Shown here piece after piece: positions 35,556-46,784 of a stretch of 60,000 nucleotides of DNA (positions within the stretch are counted from its first letter, which is position 1; every line of letters starts with the position of its first letter). The position numbers and the translations under genes are program-made. The notes under the pieces are model-generated. The model was not told the origin of the DNA and ran no database searches. It was given only the letters and a program-made list of their open reading frames with translations. The DNA lies in contig NC_045145.1 in NCBI RefSeq assembly GCF_008831285.2, positions 4,196,723 through 4,256,722 of the forward strand, in the 5' to 3' direction. This stretch comes from Nymphaea colorata. Lineage: Eukaryota > Streptophyta > Magnoliopsida > Nymphaeales > Nymphaeaceae.

Positions 35556-36038
35556 TGATAACACACGAAAGGAGGATGCAAATGCACAAAATCAGCAACC
35601 GACGCCAGCTCCTTCCCTCTCTCACGAACCAGCTCATCAGCAACCGACGCCCCCTCCAACAGCTGTCATTCTTTCCATTGATAAGGCACCAGCTCACACA
35701 CAAGAGAAATTGACACCCTTCATGTTTCACGCACAAGAGAAACCATTCGTCTCTCCAGCTCATAACATTCCCACATCAGTATGCAAGAGATAAAGATGAT
35801 GACAATGGAAAGAAGATCCGTCGGTTTCAACAAGAGAGAGATTTCAGGAATCAAAATTGTAGATGGAAAGAAGCACAGAAAATGGAATGTGCATTGAATT
35901 CAAATTCATTTGTAAAATCTATATAAACCCCATATGAAAGGGAACCAGTCCATTGAGAAAAATTCTAAGGACTGAGATCGTGGAGTAGGATTATTCCCAA
36001 CCACGTTAAACTTTCTTTCTCATCATCTTTCTTTCTCA
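35556..36038 (+). repeat. Copia-B 3' LTR
   Basis: 483 bp, essentially identical to the Copia-A 3' LTR (8774-9256). It has the same TGATAAC start and TTTCTCA end and is preceded by the same polypurine tract. Confidence 0.92.
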
Positions 36039-36962
36039 CTTTTTTGTGCAAACACAGAGATGCTCAGCAAGCAGCCTAGCCTCCCTCCTGCTAGGGTGGC
36101 AAACTAGTGTGCCTTCCCTTCAAGGACCCGGTTCTTCCGATGTTCAGTGAGACCCTTCATGTGACTCATTGCTCATACTGAAAGTGGAGTGAAAACTAGC
36201 GAGCTGGAAGCACTGCCTCTTATCTTTTTGCAGGTCGCCTCTGCCTACTTAAATTTGTTCTTGCCTCTATCCCTTAGTACTGATTGCTGGTGTTGAATAT
36301 CTCACCAACCACTATTAAGAAGTTCGACCAGCTGAGCAGTCTTCTTTTGGGGAGAAACCAACGGTGCCAGACACCTCCACATTATTAAATGGGACCAAGC
36401 TTGCTTTCCGATGGGTGAAGGATAACTTGGAATCCAAAAACTCCAAGAAGGCAATGATGTATTTCTATCATTGTTTACAGGGAATGTCACGCACTCTAGC
36501 TCTCTTTGGGCCTAACTGATTCAAAGTAAATCCATCACCTCTCACAGTTTATGGTCAGTGAAATCTGACAAGCACTCATCTGCCTGGTGGAAAACAATAA
36601 ATGCAGCCTAGTCTAATGTTTGGTCTAAGGTCAGCTGGTGCATCAAAAAGGGTAAAAAAGCTCGCCTTTGGACAGACCAATGGTGCAGACATCCATTACC
36701 TCATGGTCATCTATCAATCTCGCCATGTTTTAGTAGCTGAAGGTCTCCTGCACAACCAAGTTGGGTTTTCAGGTTTGTTTGGAAAGCTCAAGCCCCAGAA
36801 TCAGATTCCAACCATCTCAAACAGTGATGACAACTTTCTATAGTTGGAAAAACTTGTTGGTAAGAACATTTCGAGGAAATTCCTTTGAGAGACCAACAAA
36901 GGTTAGCTCTACAGCACCTATGCAGGAAACTTGTTTGGATCGACAAAGGATGCCTAGAGCCC
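36039..36962 (+). mobile_element. L1 LINE 3' fragment fused to UGT2
   Basis: Copy of 9257-10182. At about 36957-36963 (agagccc) the LINE sequence stops and UGT exon-1 sequence begins (ctcgtcgtcccc). In copy 1 the LINE goes on as gagcctgacgtac. The junction is abrupt, with at most a few bases of shared sequence. UGT2's own upstream region is absent here. Confidence 0.88.
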
Positions 36963-39900
36963 TCGTCGTCCCCTTGCCCTCGTCGTCCCCTTGTGCGCCC
37001 AAGGCCATGTTGCACCTCTCATGGAGCTCTCACACCAACTAGCTGATCAAGGTGTTCTCGTTACCTTTGTGAACACGGAATTTATACACAAGTATGTCTT
37101 GGCGGCGCTGCCAGAAAACTTCCGTAGCAATTACAGTGGGAGAATCCGGTTGGTGACCATCCCCGACGGCGCAGTTAACGACGAGGAGCGCTTCATCCTT
37201 TCAAAGATGTTTCCCCTCCTGCAGTACAACACCCCTAGTTTCATAGAGGAGCTCATACTGAACATCAATGAGAAGGAGGAGCACAAGATTACGTTTGTCA
37301 TCGTTGATGGGACTATGGGATTTCTCCTGGATGTTGCCAAGAAGCTCAACATCCCTAGAGCTGCCTTCTGGCCAGCCTCAGCCTGGATGTTGTTCATCCT
37401 CTTCAAGATTCCAACGCTGATCGATGCCGGAGTCATTGATCTAAATGGTAGGGCTCCTGTTTCAGATATGTATTTTATTGCACTTTTGCTCCATGTTTGC
37501 ATGCTCTTGGTATTGAGTGGTAACGGGTTAATTGCATACGATGAGATATTTGTGCAAGTTCGTGAAGGGAATTTTGAAAGACCAACTTAATTTTTTGCTT
37601 GACAACTTAAGGAATTAGTACTTTATACCTTGGAATATTCAGTACTTAAAAAACGTTATCGGCACATTTGTATGGTCTAGTTTTGGTGATCGACTCTCTT
37701 GGTTGTTGAACAATCTAAGTCTTTGTTCCTGAATGTAGCAGAGGAAAAGGTAAAAGCAAATGATAAGTAATGTGTGTCTCATAGGATATAAAGCCCAAAC
37801 CATGCACTAGTAGGATGTGAACGGAGCCATATGATCAATCTGCTAACCTGAATCCACCAAAACTTGACAAGGGGTTTGAAGTTCGAATTCATGAATGTTG
37901 TCACATTTTGGTCTGTTATTCTTTTAAGCATGTATATGGCGACAAATGCAATGCTCGAGTTGAATGATATACTATAGTCAAGTCCCTAAGCAAACTAAAA
38001 ACTTAAAAGCATGAGGGTATGACCTTGAAGGAGTTATAAGTCATATATTAAATAAAATTGATAATTAATGTGTGGTCCTATGGCTCTCCAAATGTACAAT
38101 TGTGTTGGGTGCCTTTTCCTTATTGAAGAATCTAGGCCTCACCTTCAGTTTTCAAGAAATACTCTTAAGAATTGACAATATCAGTGTCCTATCGGATAGA
38201 ATTTTTTAAATTAAAATCCACACCACTTTCTTAATCCAATATTAAAACATTTTTCATATCCGAATTTTTCAAAATAGATTGATTGGGTATCTGATCCAAT
38301 TATTGCAATCCCTATCTCCATCAACTTTTCAATACATCGACCTGGAAGGTTTGAATCCACTAGCAATCAGATGATCCAAAGTCTCGTAGTTCGGAATAAC
38401 CTTGTGAATATTTGAGATCTTCCCATAGTGTATCTTTTTGTCAGAATATGTCCAGGATGACCAGGATTTCACATTTTCGTGACTTTTGTGTCACAAAATC
38501 AAGCAATGGGAAACCGGGAGTTTTACAATTGTAGTTTTGTTCACATAAGTAATTTACAGCTTTAAAGATTAATATTGTTTGTGTAGAACGTGATTTTCTG
38601 TTTCCAGTAAATTAAAAATTCACAAAATCATGTAAATGCTGAGAAACAGGATCGACCTTTTTAGCAATTCCGAACAAATTAAAATAAAGGCCATATTAAG
38701 AAAATGGGAAACAACGAATACAAATATTAGAACCAAAAGATAATCCTTAAATGCAAATTTCTAAAAATAAATAGTGAACACTTAAAACTGTGACCTTCTC
38801 ATCTCTTATGCGCATATACATCTTGAGATTGGGTTGCGTATACATGTTGAGATTGGGTTGTGTGCACACCACTCCATGTCCAAAATAAAATTAATCATGT
38901 TACGCACCATCGATTGACTGTTCTCTCACAGACGGAGCCAAAGGGGAGGCGGCATGGGTCCTAACCACACCTCAATTTTATAAAAAATTACATGTATTTT
39001 TTTTTAATTTTATTTGTCTTATAAAAAAAAATTTTAAAAAATAATATTTTGTCCTGTGTCAAAATTTAAAAACTTTAATGCTTTTTTGACTCCACCACTG
39101 TGTTCTCTCATCCACACCCGTGGTTACACACACTTTGTTTTCAAGTTATTTTCACATTTATTTAGATTGAATGACAGCCTCACATACAGAGAAACGGTTG
39201 GCCCATGACACTACCTACTGTTTTTTTGGAAAAGAAATTATATTATATTTTGCTTTAATCTTGAAATGAAATGAATTTCATCTATTACTAAAAGAAATAA
39301 TAATTTGGCTGGCATGGTAATAGGGTTTATACAAGAAGGCAAATTAATCCAACTTTCTGAAGGGTTACCAGCCTTCAACCCAGCGCATCTGTTCTGGGTG
39401 CCCTTTGGAGACACCAACGAACAGGAGGTTTTCTTCAAATACCTACAGATGTGCGTCGAGCACATGAAAGGAATAGATCACATCCTCTGCAACTCATTTC
39501 CAGAGCTTGAATCGCCATTTCTCAAGCTCATCAACAATGCACTCCCAATCGGTCCTCTTCTCTCAACCAGCAATTCCGGGCGCCAGCCATCTTCGTTCTG
39601 GGCTGAAGACTTTAGCTGCATCAACTGGCTCGATCGACAACCGGCTTGCTCCGTCATCTATGTCTCACTGGGAAGCACCACGATACTCAGCAAGCACCAA
39701 CTGGGCGAGCTTGCACTTGGGCTCGAGCTCACTGGACGACCATTCCTCTGGGTCTCTAGACCTACCATTATGGAGAATAATGCAGCTGTATATTCGGAAG
39801 GATTCATGGATCGAGTTGCAAGGCGGGCACTCGTTGTGGAATGGGCTCCACAAAAGGAAGTACTCTCCCATCCGTCGGTCGCATGTTTCCTGACTCACTG

Positions 39901-40225
39901 TGGCTGGAACTCAACCATGGAAGGGTTGTTCAATGGGGTCCCCATGTTGGGCTGGCCTTACTTTGCTGATCAGTTTCTAAACCAGACTTGCATAGTTGAT
40001 CTGTGGAAGGTGGGCTTGAAGTTAGTGAGGGATGACGATGGTGTGGTTGGGAAAGAAGAAATCAGAAAGAAAATAGAGGATTTGATGAATGATGAAGGAA
40101 TCAGAGAGAGAGTTAGTGACATGAAAGAGAAGGGAAAGAGGGCGGTGATGGAGGGTGGTGCTTCCTTTGCTAATCTCAATGGATTTGTGCACACCATAAA
40201 GAGGGAGGCAGGAAATCAAGACTAA
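36950..40225 (+). pseudogene. UGT83A-like glycosyltransferase with replaced and broken start (UGT2)
   Basis: Close paralogue of UGT1: exon 1 body to 37447, intron 37448-39323, exon 2 39324-40225, open throughout exon 2. The PSPG box (WAPQKEV...HCGWNS...WPYFADQ) is intact, as is FVIVDGTMGF. The first codons are not UGT sequence: ATG at 36950 comes from the L1 fragment (atgcctagag) and was fused in frame to LVVPL. A 17-bp tandem duplication (ccctcgtcgtccccttg twice, 36960-36993) then shifts the frame, so translation from 36950 ends within about 31 codons. The next in-frame ATG (37021) would omit the catalytic-His region QGHVAPL. Unless an upstream exon is spliced in, for example at the tag at 36955-36957, no active enzyme is made. 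Confidence 0.8.
38937..39100. mobile_element. hAT MITE, 164 bp, in the UGT2 intron
   Basis: Flanked by a perfect 8-bp duplication tgttctct (38929-38936 and 39101-39108). The ends are CACAGACGGAGCC and, from the right, CAGTGGTGGAGTC, matching the CAGTGGCGGAGCC terminus of the 567-bp element at 30849. The interior is AT-rich and non-coding. The UGT1 intron lacks it. Confidence 0.9.
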
Positions 40226-40266
40226 TCAAGTTAAACTATTGAGCCTTTAATTTGCTTCAGCCAATG

Positions 40267-40272
40267 AATAAA
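40267..40272 (+). promoter_or_regulatory. UGT2 polyadenylation signal
   Basis: AATAAA 42 bp after the stop codon, in the same context as after UGT1. Confidence 0.55.
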
Positions 40273-40899
40273 TGTCACTTTCACACGCTAAGAGGCTGTT
40301 TGACAAATGTTTGACAAAAGTAACAAATTGTTACTGTCCCATGAAACTGCTTCAAAAATTGTTGTAAATTATGTATCTTAGTAACATAGTGTTCATGAAT
40401 CTATCACAAATTCTAGACCAAAAGCGCTGAACAGTAACAATGTTGCAGGCTTACAGGGGCCTAACAGTCTTAATATGCTACGCAAATTGTAGTCAAATAA
40501 AAGCGAACCATTTACAAAAATATGAAAAATGAAGCAAGCAAAAAATTGCAGGAGATAGAAGAGACTGGGAATTACAAGAGAGAAAATATGAGGCAACAGT
40601 ATTTCTTTTTCTAACGGCAATTTTCCTGACGGCTTCTAAGCCGTCGGCGGTTGAGTTGCGGATAGTGGAAGCCGTCGATCAGCAAAACCCAACACTCTTG
40701 TCGATGGAGAAAGCTGTTGGCAAAACCCAATATCCCTAATTAGATAAATTCATTTTAAAGCTAATGAGAAATGATCTTTTAAAGCTCAAACAAGGTTTAG
40801 AGCATAGCGACAAATATCGCTCTTGGGTTTTTATTGGTGAGGTTTTTTTTAGATAGTCATTGGCAATGTTGTTCTTTTTGAGAAAATCTTCGAGTTTTT

Positions 40900-42846
40900 T
40901 TATTTACGACCAAATAATTCCCATAACGATTGGCCTCCTTCTAACATTCAACTGATTTCCTATAGGACGAGAGGGAGAGTTTTGGATATGTCTCTCATTC
41001 TATCTTTTTTTTTGTTTGTTATAGTTTACCTTCACCAGAAGTTGCTGAAGTTCTCTTGATTCAGTAATTCTCTAGTTTGTTCATTTTTAATTGTTTTATT
41101 CTTTGGAAATTTCTAAAAGTCGGGCGCATACCTGCCTGTTTCAGAAGAGAAATAATGCTTCTAAATGAAGCAAAGAGAAGTTATAAAAAGGAAATATCAA
41201 TAATCAGAAAGAATAAAGAAAGAAATGTTGTGATCTCTTGATTGCTTTTTAATTGACTGGAGCAGGTAATATATATTATGGCCCCTAACAAGGGATCATG
41301 TGTTCCGGTTTGGAAATAACCAAAATACCCATGTTGGTTTACATGGAAGCCCACCAAGCACAAAAGAGAATACGAAAAACGAAATCATTTTATAAAATTA
41401 TGAAAGTGCTCCTCTTGTAAAATGTGAGAACATGTCTTCCCTTGTTAGGGACATAATATAGAAAACACTCTAAGAAAAGAAAAAATCAACAACGATGAGG
41501 AAAAGATGGATCAAGAGTACACACTGAATATCATAACAGATACATGATACATACACAAAAAAACCAGCAAAAAAAGACAAGTTTAAGTAAAGAGCCACAA
41601 GATCTTTACAAAAAATGGTAATCAATTATTTTTGTAGGTTATAGATAATCGCAAACAACAAGATATTCTCCCCGTGTCTGCTGTCTCTGGTGTGGACAAA
41701 CTTTCAGACCTTCATTGCACACATAATTTCATGTAAGGTTATCAGATCTAACCTTTACCCCTTGAGATCAACAAAAAATGATCAACAACCTCTGCAACAA
41801 AATAGTCTGAGAACAAGATCCGCCCAACAATTCAAACATCTTTCAACTGCATAGGTTATTACCATCCTTCCAAATCGTATCAGCAGCTTTCCACCTCCAT
41901 TTAAGCATTGAAGTTACAATGAATCTCAATCTTCCTACCATATTTAACCCCGAAAAACAAAAAAGGTCTAAACGTTTTAATTGCAAATTAACCAAACTGA
42001 GATCTAAATTAGGATGGCTCTCCATATAGGTTTATGGATGTTTCCTACAGAAAACTTCAAAAGAAGACCACCAAACCCCTTTTTAGATTCTATGTTGATT
42101 TTTTGGATGATCAAGTTACAGGAATATTAGATAAGGCGAGTTGGCAGCAATGCTAAAATACAGGAACAAAAACAAACTGATTTCTTTGCAGTTGAACCAC
42201 CTTTAGACTACTCCAAAATGGAAAACCACCATCAAATGGAGAGCCAGCTATACAACTAGTTTGTCATTTACATATATTGGCTGTAAAGGGTTGTTTGGCA
42301 TTAAGAACACAGTGTCAGTGTTTTATAAACCTTATCCCAAACATTGGGACAGATATGTCGTGGAACGCTGTTCACACTTTAAGTCTGCCCTAACCTTCTG
42401 ATTAGATTTATGAAATAGTCACATAGTATACTGCTACCGATTGATTTCATAAAAGCAGCAAGCTCTTGCGAGGGATTTAGAAATCCAATCAGCTTCCCTT
42501 TCTCCTGTTCGCTACCTGTCGTAGAAAAACAGCTCTTTTATAAAAAAGAAAGGAACAAAGATAAAAATTTCATTGATGGGTCCGCATCAGAAGCCCAAAA
42601 AAGACAGATTTTTTAAAATTTTCTTGCACAGCTAGTGGTATTTTTCTTAAAAATTACTGCCAAATATGAAGATGTACTTGTCATTTTTTTTTTCTCAAGG
42701 TTGTAAACCATCTTTCACTTTCTTTTAAGACAAAAAGGTGTTCTTGTTTCGGTCAACTTGATCATTGAGCTTTTGCCGTCAGTTGTAAGACAGACATTGC
42801 TACTAATTGATCTGGCTGTTACTAGTAAATTTTAAACCCATTATAG
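40900..42846. other. Intergenic, unrecognised
   Basis: AT-rich DNA after the UGT2 3' flank (which matches the UGT1 flank to about 40890). No gene, repeat or terminus is recognised up to the left border of the second duplication copy. Confidence 0.4.
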
Positions 42847-42875
42847 ACGCCGACACTTCCGCAATTATATGAGAC

Positions 42876-42925
<50 letters not shown>

Positions 42926-43017
42926 AGGCTTTTTTGCAGAAGCAACTATTTGGAAGAGGAGAACAGATCGGAAATCTTTCTGGCAGAAGGAACAACTTGA
43001 ACGAGAATCCCCAAAGC

Positions 43018-43179
43018 ATGGCCATTCCACACGCTCGAGTCATCATCCCTTATCGTGCCCAAGTCCACGTTGCTCCTCTCATGGAGCTCTCACATCACCT
43101 AGCAGATCATGTTTACCTTCATGTACATGGAGTACCTACACATCAAGTTGTCTGCAACTTACATATTTTAGACTTTTAA
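43018..43179 (+). pseudogene. UGT exon-1 stub (copy 2)
   Basis: Counterpart of 164-325. It starts MAIPHAR, closer to the intact UGT than copy 1. It has the same Gly-to-Val change before the catalytic His and the same loss of bases after LADH. The defects therefore predate the segmental duplication. Confidence 0.8.
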
Positions 43180-43612
43180 CTTTTTATAACATTTTTTTTC
43201 CTTTTAAAAAGTTTTTTTCTTAGATAAAAGTCTTTTGGACACGTAAATGGAATACTGTAATACAATGTTTTTTTTGGACAGGTAAATGGAATAGTAACAA
43301 CGTTACCAAACAGCTACTAAAGAAATCCTCTATTGCAATGGTCACACTGAGCTCATCGCTATTGTTTTGAAACATGACAAGGTTGCCCCACAACGTATTC
43401 CTCTAGAAGCGCGCTTCTAGGGCGGTATCACTCCTCACTCCTCAGGCGTCCACTGTTCCTCACATTATATGCTTTATATTGCATGAGTTTTACGTGTTTG
43501 CTCTCTTTATTGTCTGATTCCATGTCGTAAGCATTACAATCGGTTTATTTGTGGATCTATAGACTGATAATTAGAAGTGGTTCCTACAGCTTGGTTTATT
43601 GTTATCTCTTCA

Positions 43613-43921
<309 letters not shown>

Positions 43922-45678
43922 CCGATAAAATGAGAATATATAACAAAATTTAAGGACAAGAGGTCCCCTAGGTACATCCGCAAAAAACAAACCGCAAAAA
44001 CAGAATTAGGAAAAAGAAATATACAATACAATGCACAGAAAAATAAGAGAGAGAGGGAAGGCAGCGCGGCACAGTCACCCAGTCGCAGACGGATAGCGGC
44101 GCTTCAACCGAATGGCAAACTGGACATCCCCTTGCACAAGACGAGCCACAGAATCTGACGAAGAGAAGGTGTCCCTGAAGATTGTTGCGCTCTTCTCAAA
44201 TGCGCTACCAAGCTGAAATGAGCCACGGCTTCCAGACATGACCCCAAGAAGCAGAGAGAGAGAAAGGGTTGCGTTGACTCTACCTGTCAAATAATGTTAT
44301 CCCTTGTTAAGAAAGGATTTATCGGTAATAAACTATCTATATATGCCATGCACCTCCCCACTTGGAACCTCCCCACTTGGAACAAGCAAGAACGAGACTA
44401 CCGATTCGCATGCAACTTCGTATATTGCTTGAAGAGCACAATAGCTTGGATCAGCAGTACTCTTACCTAACACGACATACAATCATTTATTGAAAGTAGT
44501 TGTGTGAATAGCATTGCCACATTCTTAATATTCTAAGCCCAAGCGAAGCCCATCATAATCCTTGTCAATGAAACTTCAATGAAATAAGCGACGGTGAATG
44601 CATTCTCTAAATATATATATAGAGACTTAATTTTTTAGATTAAAAGTAAGCTAAATTTACACAAACAATGTTTAAAGCCTAATTATAATTTATACGACCT
44701 GTAAATGGGCAGGAATTTATGGAATTTGATGAAATCACAAGAAGGGTGACAGGTGTTTTGGACTTTTCACCTATGACAGAAGGAAGTGGGGCTGGCAGGG
44801 GCCATGTTCCCTCCTTGTATTTTGGAAACAAAATTATGCTTATATTTTTCATAATTTTTTTAATTTAGCACATTTAAAAATTTAGAAAAATATTATTCGA
44901 CTGCCATACAAATTTCAAAAATACTATTTGACTTCCCCTTAAAAAAATGTCGGCATGTTAGGTAGATGGTGGTTTTGGGGAAAACCCATAATAAATTACC
45001 TACTCCGAAACATAAGAATTAGAATTTGCAAAATGGTCAGTAATCTCATTTATAAATATTTACTTGAAAAAAAAGGTGACATTAACTTTATCTTTTTTTA
45101 ATATAGTAGTGTTCCTAAAAGAACATGGAAAATCCTGAGGTGGAACTCAATATCTTTATAAATGCTTGTAAGACACTCTCCCTTCTGAATTCTCTCTCCT
45201 CTCCTCCTGTTTCTCTCGCTTCTTCTCAAGCCAAGGCTATCTGAACCTGGTTATATGCGCCATACTGGTGCCTGATGCCTGAATTTTCCTGTGCTAGTAT
45301 GATTAATGACTAAAATACCTTTAGTTAACATTGAAAAAGAAAACATTTGCGAAAGACGAAATTGAAAATGGAAAAAGTAAAAAGATTATGGTGGACTTTT
45401 TTTAATAAACTACCAAAATGTCTTTGCCTCCCTTACTGCATGGTGTGCGTAGTGCACTTAACTTTCTCTCTTTCATGGTGTTCTCAAGCCATTTACTGAG
45501 ATAAGCTGCCACCAACTGTTTGAACAAATAGAGTGCCACCGCGTTGGTAGTTGACCCAAAGGTGAGTTTTCCTATATATATTTCTACTTATTTTACCCTT
45601 CTTGTGTTTGAATGTTTGAACATAACCCAACTGTACTGGTCGTCTCTGACCACTAATGAGTCCATCCGGTTCAAGTGA
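43922..45678. other. Non-coding duplicated DNA
   Basis: Counterpart of 996-2787, with small indels. No gene is seen. Confidence 0.5.
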
Positions 45679-46078
45679 TGTCAAGATATCCGATCTGGAT
45701 AGGATATTTGACTGACTCATTATGAAAAAATCAGATAAAAAAATTCATATCCAACTAAGAAATCAAATCAGATTCGGATTCACGTTTAAGAAATGACATC
45801 CATTGGACTCGGATGTACATAAATATGTAATGTGATTTGGATCAGACTTAATTTAAATATCTTATACATAATGCTCTTGCCTTTTTAAAATCGGCTAAAT
45901 TCAGTTCAAAATTCATATAGATTCCAATTTTGAAACTGGAGTTCAAATTAAATTCCAATAAGACTTGTCTTTGTTGGTATTTTAATCCAAATTTAAATCA
46001 GATATTGGAATATCTGAAAAAGTGGATACAGTGAAGTATATATTCCTTTTGAATCCAGTCTGTTGATATCCCCACCGA
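45679..46078. repeat. Degenerate ggatatc-type dispersed repeat
   Basis: Counterpart of 2788-3200, with the same degenerate ends. Related to 56473-56936. Confidence 0.5.
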
Positions 46079-46108
46079 TGTCCTATGGGAATTGACTAAT
46101 GCGAACCA

Positions 46109-46765
46109 TGTTGGGTCGGGTCCAGCCTCAAGAGAGGACTCGACCCGGCCCGTCACTTAAGTGACGGGCGGGAAAAATAGGGGAGGGCACCCGATGGTTT
46201 CCCCCATTGCCTCTTACATCTCTCTCTCTCTTGTTGCCTAGGGTTTCTTTTTGGGGGAAAAGAGAGGTGTGCTCTCTTTTGTGTTCTCTCTTGGTGGCTG
46301 CACAGCAAGAGGAGAGAAGGAGAAGAAGAGAGGAGAGAAGGAGAAGAGGATAGGAGAGAAGGAGAAGTGGAAGAGAAGGTTGCGAGCATTTGGCTAGAGC
46401 AAGATTCGATTCCAAGGAGGAAGCCAGACGCATTTCCTCTCAATCCACGGTTTCTGCATTCAATCGGTGATATTTCTCTTGTTTTTCTCATATAGCTTTG
46501 GTGAGATATTATTGTTGGAGGGTTGGCTTTGTGTAGCCCCTCGTGGGACAACTTATATCATTGATTATAGTAGATTGAGTTTGGGTCGTAGTACCCCATG
46601 GTTTTTACCCTCATTGTTTAGAGGGGTTTTCCACGTAAAAATCTTCTTGTGCATTTGTGATTGCTTTGTCGTTGATCCGTTACTTATTGCATGATCGGTT
46701 TGGACTATACTTCGTTGTTGAATCATTTGTAGTAGATTTGTGCATATCCGTATTTTATCTCAACA
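46109..46765 (+). repeat. Copia-C 5' LTR
   Basis: 657 bp. It contains a perfect 22-bp palindrome at 46148-46169 centred on cttaag, and an array of GGAGAAGGAGAAGAG-type purine repeats at about 46310-46380. Both are preserved in the 3' LTR. Confidence 0.93.
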
Positions 46766-46768
46766 AAG

Positions 46769-46780
46769 TGGTATCACAGC
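46769..46780 (+). promoter_or_regulatory. Copia-C primer-binding site
   Basis: tggtatcacagc begins 3 bases after the 5' LTR. It differs at one base from tggtatcagagc, the complement of the initiator methionine tRNA 3' end used by most plant Copia elements. Confidence 0.88.
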
Positions 46781-46784
46781 CAAC

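Larger units (their letters stand above)
32697..36038 (+). mobile_element. Copia-B, 5'-truncated second copy of Copia-A
   Basis: Matches Copia-A from about 5919 to 9256 almost base for base, and then continues through the same L1 flank (36039-36962 = 9257-10182). Because the match includes the flank, this copy arose by DNA duplication of the Copia-A locus, not by a new retrotransposition. It shares the 51-bp RNase H duplication and the frameshift near 34247. It keeps 8 bp at the CQIGKAS motif that Copia-A has lost, so it predates that deletion. Confidence 0.9.

Noticed and set aside
46128-46551. Open frames rich in Leu/Ser on the minus strand (also 50881-51309)
   Set aside because: They are translations of the purine-rich array in the Copia-C LTRs, present only because the LTR is repeated.
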